From Methylococcaceae bacterium UBA4132 (GTDB lineage: Bacteria; Pseudomonadota; Gammaproteobacteria; Methylococcales; Methylomonadaceae), in contig DFWO01000076.1 in the NCBI GenBank assembly GCA_002380945.1, forward strand, positions 1-36,198: a stretch of 36,198 nt of DNA, given 5' to 3'. The translations under genes were made by a program, and so were the position numbers. Positions within the stretch are counted from its first letter, which is position 1, and the number at the start of each line of letters is the position of its first letter. Shown piece by piece: positions 7,845-15,948 of the stretch. The notes under the pieces are model-generated. The model was given only the letters and a program-made list of their open reading frames with translations. It ran no database searches and was not told the origin of the DNA.

Positions 7845-8702
7845 TTACTTTTGTTTATTAAAATACTGAAAAAAATCAGAGTTAGGGTCTACGATCATCA
7901 TACTCGATTTAGAAAACGTCTTTTTATAGGCATTCAAGCTACGGTAAAACGTAAAGAACTCAGTATCTGCACCGAATGCTTGGCTATAAATTTCGGCTGA
8001 TTTAGCATCACCCTCACCGCGCAAGGTTTCAGCATCACGAAAGGCGTTAGCAAGTTCAACAACACGTTGTTTATCTGCTTCAGCACGTTTTTTTTCTGCG
8101 GCTTCAGCACCTTGTGAACGGAATTCACGCGCCACACTTTCTCGCTCTGCTTCCATACGTCTAAACACTGAGCTACTGACTTCTTTCGGTAAATCAATAC
8201 GCATGACTTGGACATCAATAATATCAATGCCTAAGTTAGGCGCGATGGTTTTAGATTTTTCCATCAGTACGTCACGAATCGCGCTACGGTCAGTTGAGAC
8301 CAGTTGCTTAATGTTGCGGGTACTAAATTCGCCACGAATCTCGTTTTTAATCGTTTGATTCAGCAGTAAATTAGCTTTATCAATGTCGCCGCCAACAGTA
8401 GCCGTATAAAAAGTAGCAACGTTACCAATACGCCATTTAACAAATAAATCAACAATAACGTTTTTCTTTTCAGAGGTTAGAAACTGCTCTGGTTTTTCTG
8501 CCATCGTTTGAATACGCGCATCAAACTTTTTGATATTGTTGATAAGGGGTAATTTAAAATGTAACCCTGGTGTGTAGTCATCTTTAACGAATTCACCCAA
8601 ACGAAACTTAATGGCTTTTTCGGTTTCAGACACGGTAAAAATACACATCATGCCCAGTATCAACACTGTGCCTAGACCTAGCAATAATTTATTCTGCATC
8701 AC
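7845..8702 (-). CDS. hflC: HflC, SPFH-domain modulator of FtsH protease
   Basis: A 285-residue inner-membrane protein with one N-terminal membrane anchor (residues about 4-24, LLLGLGTVLILGMMCIFTV), followed by an SPFH/prohibitin domain (ETEKAIKFRLGEF, PGLHFKLP) and a charged coiled-coil region (about 180-225: MEAERESVAREFRSQGAEAAEKKR, given here only as its start and end). HflC assembles with HflK into the large periplasmic cage around FtsH that tunes proteolysis of membrane proteins. The start overlaps the hflK stop by about 14 nt, indicating translational coupling. Two adjacent ATGs (8702, 8699) are possible starts. Slightly shorter than the E. coli protein (334 residues). Confidence 0.93.
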   Translation of the reverse strand: MMQNKLLLGLGTVLILGMMCIFTVSETEKAIKFRLGEFVKDDYTPGLHFKLPLINNIKKFDARIQTMAEKPEQFLTSEKKNVIVDLFVKWRIGNVATFYTATVGGDIDKANLLLNQTIKNEIRGEFSTRNIKQLVSTDRSAIRDVLMEKSKTIAPNLGIDIIDVQVMRIDLPKEVSSSVFRRMEAERESVAREFRSQGAEAAEKKRAEADKQRVVELANAFRDAETLRGEGDAKSAEIYSQAFGADTEFFTFYRSLNAYKKTFSKSSMMIVDPNSDFFQYFNKQK

Positions 8703-9957
8703 TGCGTCCTCTTAAATCACGTCCACGCGCGGCACCTCGTTCAAACGAAGCAGATTTGTCTGCTACGATTGGTTTTACTGGGTGTGCTGGTTGTTCTGCC
8801 ACGCTTTGCGCTGTGCTAGCGTTAGCGGCTGACGATGGTGTTGACGGTGGTGGCTGTTGTTGCAACATTTTATCTAACGGTAAATACAGCATATTGTTAG
8901 CACCGTCTTTGACATTAACCATTACGGTGTTGGTGTCGGACAGCACTGATTCTATGGCTTCGATATAAAGACGTTTGCGTGTGACATCGGGTGATTTTTG
9001 ATATTCTGCCAGTAATTGAGAAAAACGGCTGGCTTCACCTTGTGCTTGGGCAATCACTTGTTCTTTATATCCCTCGGCTTCTTGTTTCTTTCTAGCCGCC
9101 GCACCGCGTGCTTTAGGGACGACATCGTTATAATACGCTTGGGCTTCGTTAATTAAGCGTTCTTTGTCTTCGCGTGATTTAATGGCATCGACAAACGCGT
9201 TTTGAACTTCTTCTGGTGGTTGCGCATCTTGAAGGTTGACTTCTGTAACTAGAATACCCGCATGATAGTTGTTCATGACTTCCTGAATTTCGGATTTGAT
9301 TTTCGTGACAATTTCACTACGACCTTCAGTCAACACAAAATTCATGGTACTGCTACCAACCACACCCCGTTCTACGCTTTCCGTAACTTGCTTTAAGGTG
9401 GCAGCAGGATTAGCGACACTGAACAAAAAGTCTTTTGCATTAGCAACCTGATAGCGCACGTTTAGACTTACATCGACAATGTTTTCATCGGCAGTCAGCA
9501 TTAACGCTTCTTTAGGTACTGAGTTAGAACCTTGCTCAGTCGTAGCACCCGCAACACTGCGATAACCGACTTCAATAAAGCGTTGTTGCTTAACATTGAC
9601 AATATCAACCCGTTCAATCGGACTAGGCAAATGCCAATTTAAACCCGACTGTGTAGTAACGGTATATTTACCAAACCGCGTTTCAACGCCGTTATTCCCT
9701 TCATCGACAATATAAAAACCGCTTAAGCCCCATAACAGCAATGCGCCGCCAGCAATAAAGCCTAACCCTTTCATGGGATTACTGGGTAAGGTATTACTAG
9801 ATGAGTTGTCGTCACCATCACCATTACCGCCGCCAAAAATTTTGGCTAATTTTTCTTGCAACGAGCGTATTGCTTCATCTAAATCAGGCGGTTTTCTATC
9901 ATCGCCTCGACCACTCCAAGGGTCTTTATCATCGCCGCCAGGTTCATTCCACGACAT
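8689..9957 (-). CDS. hflK: HflK, SPFH-domain modulator of FtsH protease
   Basis: A 422-residue partner of HflC. The N-terminus has the glycine- and acid-rich cytoplasmic tail typical of HflK (MSWNEPGGDDKDPW), then a single membrane segment around residues 66-86 (GFIAGGALLLWGLSGFYIV), then the SPFH domain (VDEGNNGVETRFGKY, GLNWHLPSP) and a coiled coil rich in Ala, Glu and Lys. The C-terminus is a low-complexity Pro/Ser/Ala/Gln tail (about 365-422). A CTGGAG ribosome-binding site precedes the ATG. It is the first gene of the minus-strand hflK-hflC-hisZ-purA series; hflX, which often precedes it, is absent here. Confidence 0.94.
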   Translation of the reverse strand: MSWNEPGGDDKDPWSGRGDDRKPPDLDEAIRSLQEKLAKIFGGGNGDGDDNSSSNTLPSNPMKGLGFIAGGALLLWGLSGFYIVDEGNNGVETRFGKYTVTTQSGLNWHLPSPIERVDIVNVKQQRFIEVGYRSVAGATTEQGSNSVPKEALMLTADENIVDVSLNVRYQVANAKDFLFSVANPAATLKQVTESVERGVVGSSTMNFVLTEGRSEIVTKIKSEIQEVMNNYHAGILVTEVNLQDAQPPEEVQNAFVDAIKSREDKERLINEAQAYYNDVVPKARGAAARKKQEAEGYKEQVIAQAQGEASRFSQLLAEYQKSPDVTRKRLYIEAIESVLSDTNTVMVNVKDGANNMLYLPLDKMLQQQPPPSTPSSAANASTAQSVAEQPAHPVKPIVADKSASFERGAARGRDLRGRSDAE

Positions 9958-10264
9958 ACATTGCTCCAGATTAATTAGTTAAACGATATTGATTATTATC
10001 GTATAGGATGATTTTAGCACTAGCATAACTTTTTTTCCTGAATGCTTAATCACGCAATCGCGTTATTCTAACGTAAATAATGAAATTCTCATTGTTTAAC
10101 TACAAACATTTTGCCACTACGTCGCGGTACTCGGATAAATACAGTATCAATTTAAACGGTGTAGTGCTGATATGTTTGCAGTAGTTTGTTGAGTTATTGC
10201 CTAAGCAAGTGGTATAAGGTGTAAGTAAAATATTCTCTTCCCTCTATTTTAACTGGATAACGTG
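9958..10264. other. Divergent intergenic region between hflK and sdhC
   Basis: About 300 nt without a gene, expected to carry the hflK promoter (minus strand) and the sdh promoter (plus strand, listed separately). An inverted repeat ACGATA / TATCGT with an 8-nt spacer at 9983-10002 lies about 25-45 nt upstream of the hflK start and could be an operator. I do not see a convincing hflK promoter. Confidence 0.5.
10189..10218 (+). promoter_or_regulatory. Candidate sigma70 promoter for sdhCDA
   Basis: TTGAGT at 10189-10194 and TATAAG at 10213-10218, separated by 18 nt, about 47 nt upstream of the sdhC ATG. The spacing and -10 box are good; the -35 matches at four of six positions. Confidence 0.45.
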
Positions 10265-10636
10265 ATGGCAAGTAATAATAACCGACCGATTTCCCCGCAT
10301 TTACAAGCCTATAAACTGCCACTCACTGGCATTATTTCTATTACCCACCGCATAACAGGCGTACTATTATCAGTTGGCTTAGTCGTTATTGTGTTCATGA
10401 TTTCAGCGACAGCAGACGGTGCAACTAGTTACACCGCTATGCAAGAAGTTATGAGTGCTTGGTTAATAAAACTGCTGTATTGGGGATTTATCTACGCATT
10501 GTTTTTCCATTTATGTCATGGTGTACGGCATTTAATTTGGGATGCAGGACGCAGTTTTGACCGTAAAACTTTAAATTGTTATGCGTTGATTGAGCTAATT
10601 GTCTCTGCTACGCTAACCTTAGCCGCTCTTGTGTGA
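10265..10636 (+). CDS. sdhC: Succinate dehydrogenase cytochrome b556 subunit
   Basis: A 123-residue membrane anchor of complex II with three membrane helices. SITHRITG near residues 25-32 is the family signature by the quinone site, and FHLCHGVRHLIWD places the haem-ligand histidine at H82, aligned with E. coli H84. It helps pass electrons from SdhA/SdhB to ubiquinone in the inner membrane. I prefer ATG 10265 over the GTG one codon before it; GGAT lies upstream. The next gene, sdhD, starts 7 nt after the stop. Confidence 0.92.
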   Translation: MASNNNRPISPHLQAYKLPLTGIISITHRITGVLLSVGLVVIVFMISATADGATSYTAMQEVMSAWLIKLLYWGFIYALFFHLCHGVRHLIWDAGRSFDRKTLNCYALIELIVSATLTLAALV

Positions 10637-10643
10637 GGACTTT

Positions 10644-11027
10644 ATGCACTATAGAACCCCATTAAGCCGCGTACGCGGTTTAGGATCAGCCCAAGCAGGA
10701 ACGCACCATTGGTGGATGCAGCGCGTCACTGCTGTCGCCTTAATCCCGTTATCCCTTTTTGCCATTAGCTTGTTGGATTTACTATTCAATGCCCCCTACG
10801 CACAAGCCGTCGCATGGTTAGCCACACCGTTACATAGCACATTGATTATCGCATGGTTGCTCGCCGTGTTTTATCATTCTGCATTAGGGCTACAGGTTGT
10901 CATTGAAGATTATGTTGCCGCCGAATCTATGAAAATAGTCGCAGTTTGGACAGTCAATTCGATTTTTTTCTTATTAGCGTTAGCAGCCGTACTGGCGGTG
11001 TTGCGTATTATTTCCTCAGTAGGTTAA
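10644..11027 (+). CDS. sdhD: Succinate dehydrogenase hydrophobic membrane anchor subunit
   Basis: A 127-residue protein with three membrane helices. YHSALGLQVVIEDYV matches the conserved SdhD helix holding the second haem histidine and the following Asp-Tyr pair. The N-terminal segment WWMQRVTAVALIPL corresponds to the VRATA-type start of the first helix. I chose ATG 10644, which has a GAGG site at 10635-10638; a longer TTG start at 10629 would overlap sdhC. sdhA starts 2 nt after the stop. Confidence 0.9.
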   Translation: MHYRTPLSRVRGLGSAQAGTHHWWMQRVTAVALIPLSLFAISLLDLLFNAPYAQAVAWLATPLHSTLIIAWLLAVFYHSALGLQVVIEDYVAAESMKIVAVWTVNSIFFLLALAAVLAVLRIISSVG

Positions 11028-11029
11028 AC

Positions 11030-12808
11030 ATGAGTTATAAAATCATAGAACACGAATATGATGTAATAGTAGTCGGTGCAGGTGGTGCAGGTTTACGCGC
11101 CACCTTGGGTATGGCAGAACGTGGTTTAAAAACCGCCTGTTTATCTAAAGTGTTTCCTACCCGCAGTCATACGGTCGCCGCACAAGGCGGTATCAGTGCC
11201 GCTTTAGGTAACATGGGCGAAGACGATTGGCGGTATCATTTTTATGACACAGTTAAAGGCTCAGACTGGTTAGGCGATCAAGACGCGATTGAATACATGT
11301 GCCGTGAAGCCATGAATGCCGTCATTGAACTCGAACATTACGGCGTACCGTTTTCGCGTACTGAAGATGGCAAAATCTATCAACGCGCCTTTGGCGGTAT
11401 GACCACGCATTACGGCAAAGGCACTGCACAACGCACTTGTGCTGCAGCTGATAAAACAGGTCACGCCATCCTGCACACCTTGTATCAACAAGCCCTAAAA
11501 AATAACGCCGAATTTTTCGTTGAATATATCGTATTGGATTTAATCATGCAGGACAGCGAATGTCGTGGTGTATTGGCATGGTGTTTAGATGATGGTTCAT
11601 TACATTTATTTAAAGCCCATAATACCGTATTAGCGACAGGCGGTTATGGACGCACGTTTTTTTCTTGTACCTCGGCACATACTGTGACAGGTGATGGTAA
11701 TGCAATGGTGTTACGCGCAGGTTTGCCGCTACAGGACATGGAGTTTATTCAATTTCATCCGACAGGTATTTATGGTTCAGGTTGCTTAATCACCGAAGGA
11801 GCACGAGGTGAAGGTGGTTATTTAACGAACTCCGAAGGTGAACGCTTTATGGAACGCTACGCACCGTCTGCCAAAGACTTAGCCTCGCGTGATGTGATCA
11901 GTCGTGCCATGACCATTGAAATTCATGAGGGACGCGGCGTAGGTAAACATAAAGATCATATCTACCTACATCTGGAACATTTAGACCCTGCCCTAATTCA
12001 CGAACGTCTTCCAGGCATTGCTGAAACCTCACGCATTTTTGCAGGCGTGGATGTAACCAAACAACCCATTCCCGTCTTGCCGACCGTGCATTACAACATG
12101 GGTGGTATTCCGACTAACTACAAATGCGAAGTCGTTACGTTGGAAGGTGATGATCCTGATAAAGTCGTAGTCGGATTAATGGCAATCGGCGAAGCGGCTT
12201 GTGTATCCGTACATGGTGCAAATCGTTTAGGTTCAAACTCGCTGCTGGATTTAGTAGTCTTTGGACGCTCTGCCGCCATTCGTTGTGCAGAACTGATAAA
12301 ACCCCATATGCCGCACAAACCCTTAGCCAAAACCGCTTGTGATGCAGCACTCACCCGTTTTGATAATATCCGCAATGCTAATGGCACTCGCAGTGTGGCA
12401 GATATTCGTATCGCCATGCAAAAAACCATGCAAAGCAAAGCCGCAGTATTTAGAACCCAAACTACTCTGGATGAAGGTATTGTGGCAATGGCAGACATTC
12501 ACAAAACCTTTACCGAAGTCAACGTGCAGGACAAATCACTGATTTGGAATACTGATTTAGTTGAAACCCTAGAATTGGACAACCTATTAGCACAAGCCAC
12601 TGTCGCTATTAACGCCGCTGGTAATCGTCATGAAAGCCGAGGTGGACACGCTAGAGAAGATTATCCCGATCGTGATGATGTCAATTGGATGAAGCACACT
12701 TTAACGTGGCTGGAAAATGAGAAAGTAGAAATCGGTTATCGTCCTGTGCATTTATACACACTGACTGATGATGTGGAAGCGATACCACCTAAAGAGCGGG
12801 TTTATTAA
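11030..12808 (+). CDS. sdhA: Succinate dehydrogenase flavoprotein subunit
   Basis: A 592-residue FAD subunit that oxidises succinate to fumarate. The dinucleotide fold VVGAGGAGLRA lies at 14-24, and the FAD-linked histidine is H47 in TRSHTVAAQGG. Substrate and active-site segments QFHPTGIYGSG, TEGARGEGG and HYNMGGIPTN are intact, as is the C-terminal ESRGGHAREDYPDRDD. Length matches the gamma- and alphaproteobacterial form. I start at ATG 11030 (MSYKIIEHEYD); the longer frame would run into sdhD. The iron-sulfur gene sdhB, which normally follows at once, is not found here: the next gene is a convergent sugar transferase. Confidence 0.96.
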   Translation: MSYKIIEHEYDVIVVGAGGAGLRATLGMAERGLKTACLSKVFPTRSHTVAAQGGISAALGNMGEDDWRYHFYDTVKGSDWLGDQDAIEYMCREAMNAVIELEHYGVPFSRTEDGKIYQRAFGGMTTHYGKGTAQRTCAAADKTGHAILHTLYQQALKNNAEFFVEYIVLDLIMQDSECRGVLAWCLDDGSLHLFKAHNTVLATGGYGRTFFSCTSAHTVTGDGNAMVLRAGLPLQDMEFIQFHPTGIYGSGCLITEGARGEGGYLTNSEGERFMERYAPSAKDLASRDVISRAMTIEIHEGRGVGKHKDHIYLHLEHLDPALIHERLPGIAETSRIFAGVDVTKQPIPVLPTVHYNMGGIPTNYKCEVVTLEGDDPDKVVVGLMAIGEAACVSVHGANRLGSNSLLDLVVFGRSAAIRCAELIKPHMPHKPLAKTACDAALTRFDNIRNANGTRSVADIRIAMQKTMQSKAAVFRTQTTLDEGIVAMADIHKTFTEVNVQDKSLIWNTDLVETLELDNLLAQATVAINAAGNRHESRGGHAREDYPDRDDVNWMKHTLTWLENEKVEIGYRPVHLYTLTDDVEAIPPKERVY

Positions 12809-12816
12809 TCGCCAAC

Positions 12817-12844
12817 GTAGAGACGCAGTGAATCGCGTCTCTAC
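12817..12844. repeat. Perfect 10-bp-stem palindrome after sdhA
   Basis: GTAGAGACGC pairs perfectly with GCGTCTCTAC around the 8-nt loop AGTGAATC, starting 9 nt after the sdhA stop. The sequence is of a type seen as dispersed short palindromes in many genomes. It is placed to end the sdh transcript, though no T-run follows. Confidence 0.7.
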
Positions 12845-12858
12845 GCCTCACAATTATT

Positions 12859-12874
12859 TAGTGGCAAACCACTA
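12859..12874. terminator. Small hairpin between convergent sdhA and sugar transferase genes
   Basis: TAGTGG pairs with CCACTA around a CAAA loop. It lies between two convergent genes, where a bidirectional stop is expected, but the stem is short and the flanking T-tract poor. Confidence 0.35.
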
Positions 12875-12915
12875 TTACAAATTCAGCTAATGCCAAAGAA
12901 CTATGGTATCTATAT

Positions 12916-13578
12916 TTAAATGGATGCTAACTCTTTCGGTGGAGCAGGCAAACTAGGGAATGCTTTCCAAACGATACGGCTTTTTGAAAAAAGTACAACC
13001 CAAGCAGTAACAAAAATGATTAGGAAATAATTTACCAAACTTGCGTTATGAATATACCATTTTTCTACTTCACCTTTATAAGGTGCAATAATAGTATCGT
13101 AGAAAACCATTGGATCGTTCGCGTCATGCAGTAAGTTTTCTTCATCTCGAAAAATGATAGAGCCTATACCAGAAAGACCAGGACGCACTTTTATAATTTC
13201 ATTTTGTACGTCATCGCTAAAAGCCTCAAAACAACGTTGTGTTTGCGGACGAGGACCTACCACACTCATGTCACCCAAAAAAATATTCAACAACTGTGGT
13301 AATTCATTGATTTTATATTTGCGTAAAAATCCGCCAATAGGCAAAACACGCGGATCATCTCTCAGCGTGACTGTACCAGTCCCTATATTAGGACTGTCCT
13401 TAAGCATGGTGGCAAACTTGAGCAAATTAAACATTTTGCCATTGAGTCCTACGCGTTGTTGGGCGAAAAAAATTTCCCCTTCTCCAGAAAACTTGAGAAT
13501 AATAGCGACAGGAATCAGCAATGGAGAAAGTACCAGTAATGCCAAGCCTGAAAAAAATATATCAAAAAAACGTTGCAT
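12916..13578 (-). CDS. PglC/WcaJ-type initiating sugar transferase (monotopic phosphoglycosyl transferase)
   Basis: A 220-residue protein of the bacterial sugar transferase family, the short form without an N-terminal membrane bundle. It would load a sugar 1-phosphate from a UDP-sugar onto undecaprenyl phosphate at the inner face of the inner membrane. An N-terminal re-entrant hydrophobic segment (FFDIFFSGLALLVLSPLLI) is followed by QQRVGLNGK, KFATM, DDPRVLPIGGFLRK and GDMSVVGPRP. The usual catalytic Asp-Glu pair (DELPQL) reads Asn-Glu here (N91-E92 in INELPQL). A further hydrophobic stretch lies near 183-197. It is the last gene of the minus-strand locus, 2 nt after the 4,6-dehydratase gene. 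The likely substrate is the UDP-4-amino-6-deoxy-HexNAc made by its two upstream neighbours. Confidence 0.85.
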   Translation of the reverse strand: MQRFFDIFFSGLALLVLSPLLIPVAIILKFSGEGEIFFAQQRVGLNGKMFNLLKFATMLKDSPNIGTGTVTLRDDPRVLPIGGFLRKYKINELPQLLNIFLGDMSVVGPRPQTQRCFEAFSDDVQNEIIKVRPGLSGIGSIIFRDEENLLHDANDPMVFYDTIIAPYKGEVEKWYIHNASLVNYFLIIFVTAWVVLFSKSRIVWKAFPSLPAPPKELASI

Positions 13579-13580
13579 CG

Positions 13581-14768
13581 TTACATCCTCGCATCCAAGT
13601 ATTTACCTGTCTCTTTATGTCCGAAATTTGGAATCATCTCGTGAAACAGCGTTACAAAATCTGATTTGTCCCAGACACCTTGTTCTTTCATTTGTGCAAT
13701 CGTTTTAAGAAAATGATCTAAATGACTGCTGTTAAATTCTGCGGCATTTTTAACAATGCCGATGCTATTAAAACGCGCTAAGTCTAAGGTTTCGTTATCA
13801 GTGAAAAATTCTTCAAAATCTTTCTCGCCTGTTGTATCACTGTCAAAGAAATAACATGGCCATTTTTTGGCGGCAATCAGTGCTTCGGCATTATTACGAG
13901 CCTCATCTTCACTGGCACACTCATAAGCCTCATAACCTAACTCGGCTAAATATTTGACGGCAATTTCTGCAAAGGTAATTAGATGTAATTCTTCACTGAG
14001 TTTAGGGAAGAAAATATCTCTGTTATCGCCCAACAAACAAGAGGTTAAGCATAGTTCACCTGATTCTTGCGGGGTAACAAAATATCGACGCACATCACGC
14101 GGCGCGGAAATAGGTTGACGCTTGGCAAAGCGTTGATTGAAGCCATGCAACAAACTACCATCCGAAAAAGCGACATTAGCAAAGCGTGCGGTAGAAATAG
14201 GCAGTTCAAGACTTGCCCGCATTAAGAACATTTCCATAATGCGCTTACTACCCCCCATCATATTGACTGGATTAGCGGCTTTGTCGGTTGACACACAAAA
14301 ATATTTTTTTGCCCCTGCTCGTTGAGCTTGTTCAATGGTTTTAATGGTATTCAGAATGTTCACATCGACCATGCGCATCAAGGTAAACGGGTCTTTTTCA
14401 CTACGGACGTGTTTCAATGCCGATAAATTGAGAACATAATCGTAACCATCACTGGCATTCATTAAAGCATTGAATTCTAGTGAACCACAATCAATCGCAA
14501 AAGTACTAAAATCACCGTCTATATAGCCTAAGGTACTGCGTATTTCGCGTACCAGCTCGACCATGTTATTTTCACTAATGTCCACCACATGAAGGACTTT
14601 TGGGTTACGCTTGAATATTTCTTTAACGACCGCCTGCCCTATCGAGCCAGCACCGCCGATGACTAAAAAACGACTAGCCGCGACTTCTTTTGACAGGAAT
14701 GCTTCGTTATTTTTAATATCATCAGAGAACAGTTCGGTTTCTCTGCCTAACAACTGTAGATAATTCAT
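13581..14768 (-). CDS. UDP-N-acetylglucosamine 4,6-dehydratase-like (LegB/CapD family)
   Basis: A 395-residue extended SDR enzyme predicted to convert UDP-GlcNAc to its 4-keto-6-deoxy derivative. The NAD-binding motif GGAGSIG is at 38-44. NLSALKHVRSEKD is typical of the CapD/FlaA1 group, and STDKAANPV at 160-168 with M171-x3-K175 (MGGSK) replaces the classic YxxxK, as in this family. There are no membrane helices, unlike PglF or WbpM. A C-terminal tail of about 60 residues follows the core. It sits between the PLP aminotransferase gene (3 nt upstream) and the initiating transferase gene, so the three likely make and load the first sugar. Whether C5 is inverted cannot be told. Confidence 0.82.
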   Translation of the reverse strand: MNYLQLLGRETELFSDDIKNNEAFLSKEVAASRFLVIGGAGSIGQAVVKEIFKRNPKVLHVVDISENNMVELVREIRSTLGYIDGDFSTFAIDCGSLEFNALMNASDGYDYVLNLSALKHVRSEKDPFTLMRMVDVNILNTIKTIEQAQRAGAKKYFCVSTDKAANPVNMMGGSKRIMEMFLMRASLELPISTARFANVAFSDGSLLHGFNQRFAKRQPISAPRDVRRYFVTPQESGELCLTSCLLGDNRDIFFPKLSEELHLITFAEIAVKYLAELGYEAYECASEDEARNNAEALIAAKKWPCYFFDSDTTGEKDFEEFFTDNETLDLARFNSIGIVKNAAEFNSSHLDHFLKTIAQMKEQGVWDKSDFVTLFHEMIPNFGHKETGKYLDARM

Positions 14769-14771
14769 TTT

Positions 14772-15947
14772 TTATTCCTTTTTGAGTGCTACAACAGGTA
14801 CGCTAGACGGTATATTAACGATACGTTCTTCTAACCAAATCGCATTAGATAAGCCGTCATGCTGACAGTCTTTAAACATTTCTAGGCAATTCATTAAACG
14901 CCAAATAGGTCTAGTCATCACCCCATTTGCATTGGTATGCTCAAGAAACTCGTTACGTTGTTCCAATGAATCCAGTTGTAACGCATTTAGCCAATAGTTA
15001 GACTCGCAACCCTTAGGTTGTTTAATAAATGTCATGTCACTGTTTGAGAAAAATGCCTCATAGCGCGAAGCCAATTCTCGTTTTTGCGAAATAAAATAAT
15101 CCAATTGCTCCATCTGAGCGCAACCTAAAGCGGCATTTAGATTAGGTAAACGGTAGTTATAGCCTATTTCATCATGAACATACTCGAAAGGATGCGGTAT
15201 TTTGGCAGTCGTGGTGATGTGTTTGGCACGTGCGGCTAGTACGGGGTCATTGGTAATAATCATGCCGCCACCGCCTGTCGTGATTATTTTATTGCCATTA
15301 AAACTCAATATACCTAGTAAGCCGAAAGTACCTGAGTGTTGCTTACCGACATAACTACCCAATGATTCGGCAGCATCTTCAACGACGGGAATATTATATT
15401 CATCGCAAGCCGCTACAATTGAAACAATATCACAAGGATGTCCAAAAGTGTGCATAGGCACACAGGCTGATATACGCCGTCCGCTGGTTTTATTGTACGC
15501 CACGCCATTTCTTAATTCTGCGTGTTGATGCAAAAAAGCTTTCACTGCTTCCGCACTCATGCCTAATGTAGCCATATCCACATCGACAAATACAGGTTTT
15601 GCGCCAATATAAGAGACTGCATTACAAGTAGCTATAAAGCTCAATGCTTGGCAAATGACTTCGTCATCCCTGATCACACCTGCTAGCTCAAGCGCGACGT
15701 GTAATGCGGCAGTGCCATTTACGGTTGCAATAGCGTATTTCGCGCCTGTAAAAGCGACAATTTTCTGTTCAAACTCGGTAACTTTCGCACCGACTGAAGA
15801 TACAAAATTGGAGTCGATACATTCAGTAAGATAGGTTTTTTCATTACCTTCAAAAACGGGTCGGTGCAGTAATACGGGGGTTTCGGGCGCGTAGATGGAT
15901 TTTACAAAATCTTCAAACTTATTTAATGCACTGACTATTTGACTCAT
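14772..15947 (-). CDS. LegC/PglE-type sugar aminotransferase (DegT/DnrJ/EryC1 family)
   Basis: A 391-residue PLP enzyme predicted to aminate the 4-keto sugar from the next gene, giving UDP-4-amino-4,6-dideoxy-GlcNAc (the bacillosamine or legionaminic acid precursor). The PLP lysine is K220 in SFNGNKIITTGGGG; VEDAAESLG at 189-197 holds the cofactor-binding aspartate, and NGTAALHVAL at 77-86 the phosphate site. No PglD-like acetyltransferase and no NeuB/NeuC-like legionaminic synthesis genes are in the window, so the amino group may stay free or be modified by another enzyme. The gene begins 1 nt after the upstream GT4 stop. Confidence 0.85.
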   Translation of the reverse strand: MSQIVSALNKFEDFVKSIYAPETPVLLHRPVFEGNEKTYLTECIDSNFVSSVGAKVTEFEQKIVAFTGAKYAIATVNGTAALHVALELAGVIRDDEVICQALSFIATCNAVSYIGAKPVFVDVDMATLGMSAEAVKAFLHQHAELRNGVAYNKTSGRRISACVPMHTFGHPCDIVSIVAACDEYNIPVVEDAAESLGSYVGKQHSGTFGLLGILSFNGNKIITTGGGGMIITNDPVLAARAKHITTTAKIPHPFEYVHDEIGYNYRLPNLNAALGCAQMEQLDYFISQKRELASRYEAFFSNSDMTFIKQPKGCESNYWLNALQLDSLEQRNEFLEHTNANGVMTRPIWRLMNCLEMFKDCQHDGLSNAIWLEERIVNIPSSVPVVALKKE

Positions 15948-15948
15948 A

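Noticed and set aside
13154..13708. Plus-strand ORF of 184 codons opposite the sugar transferase and dehydratase genes
   Set aside because: A shadow of two conserved genes; low-complexity residue mix and no recognisable domain.
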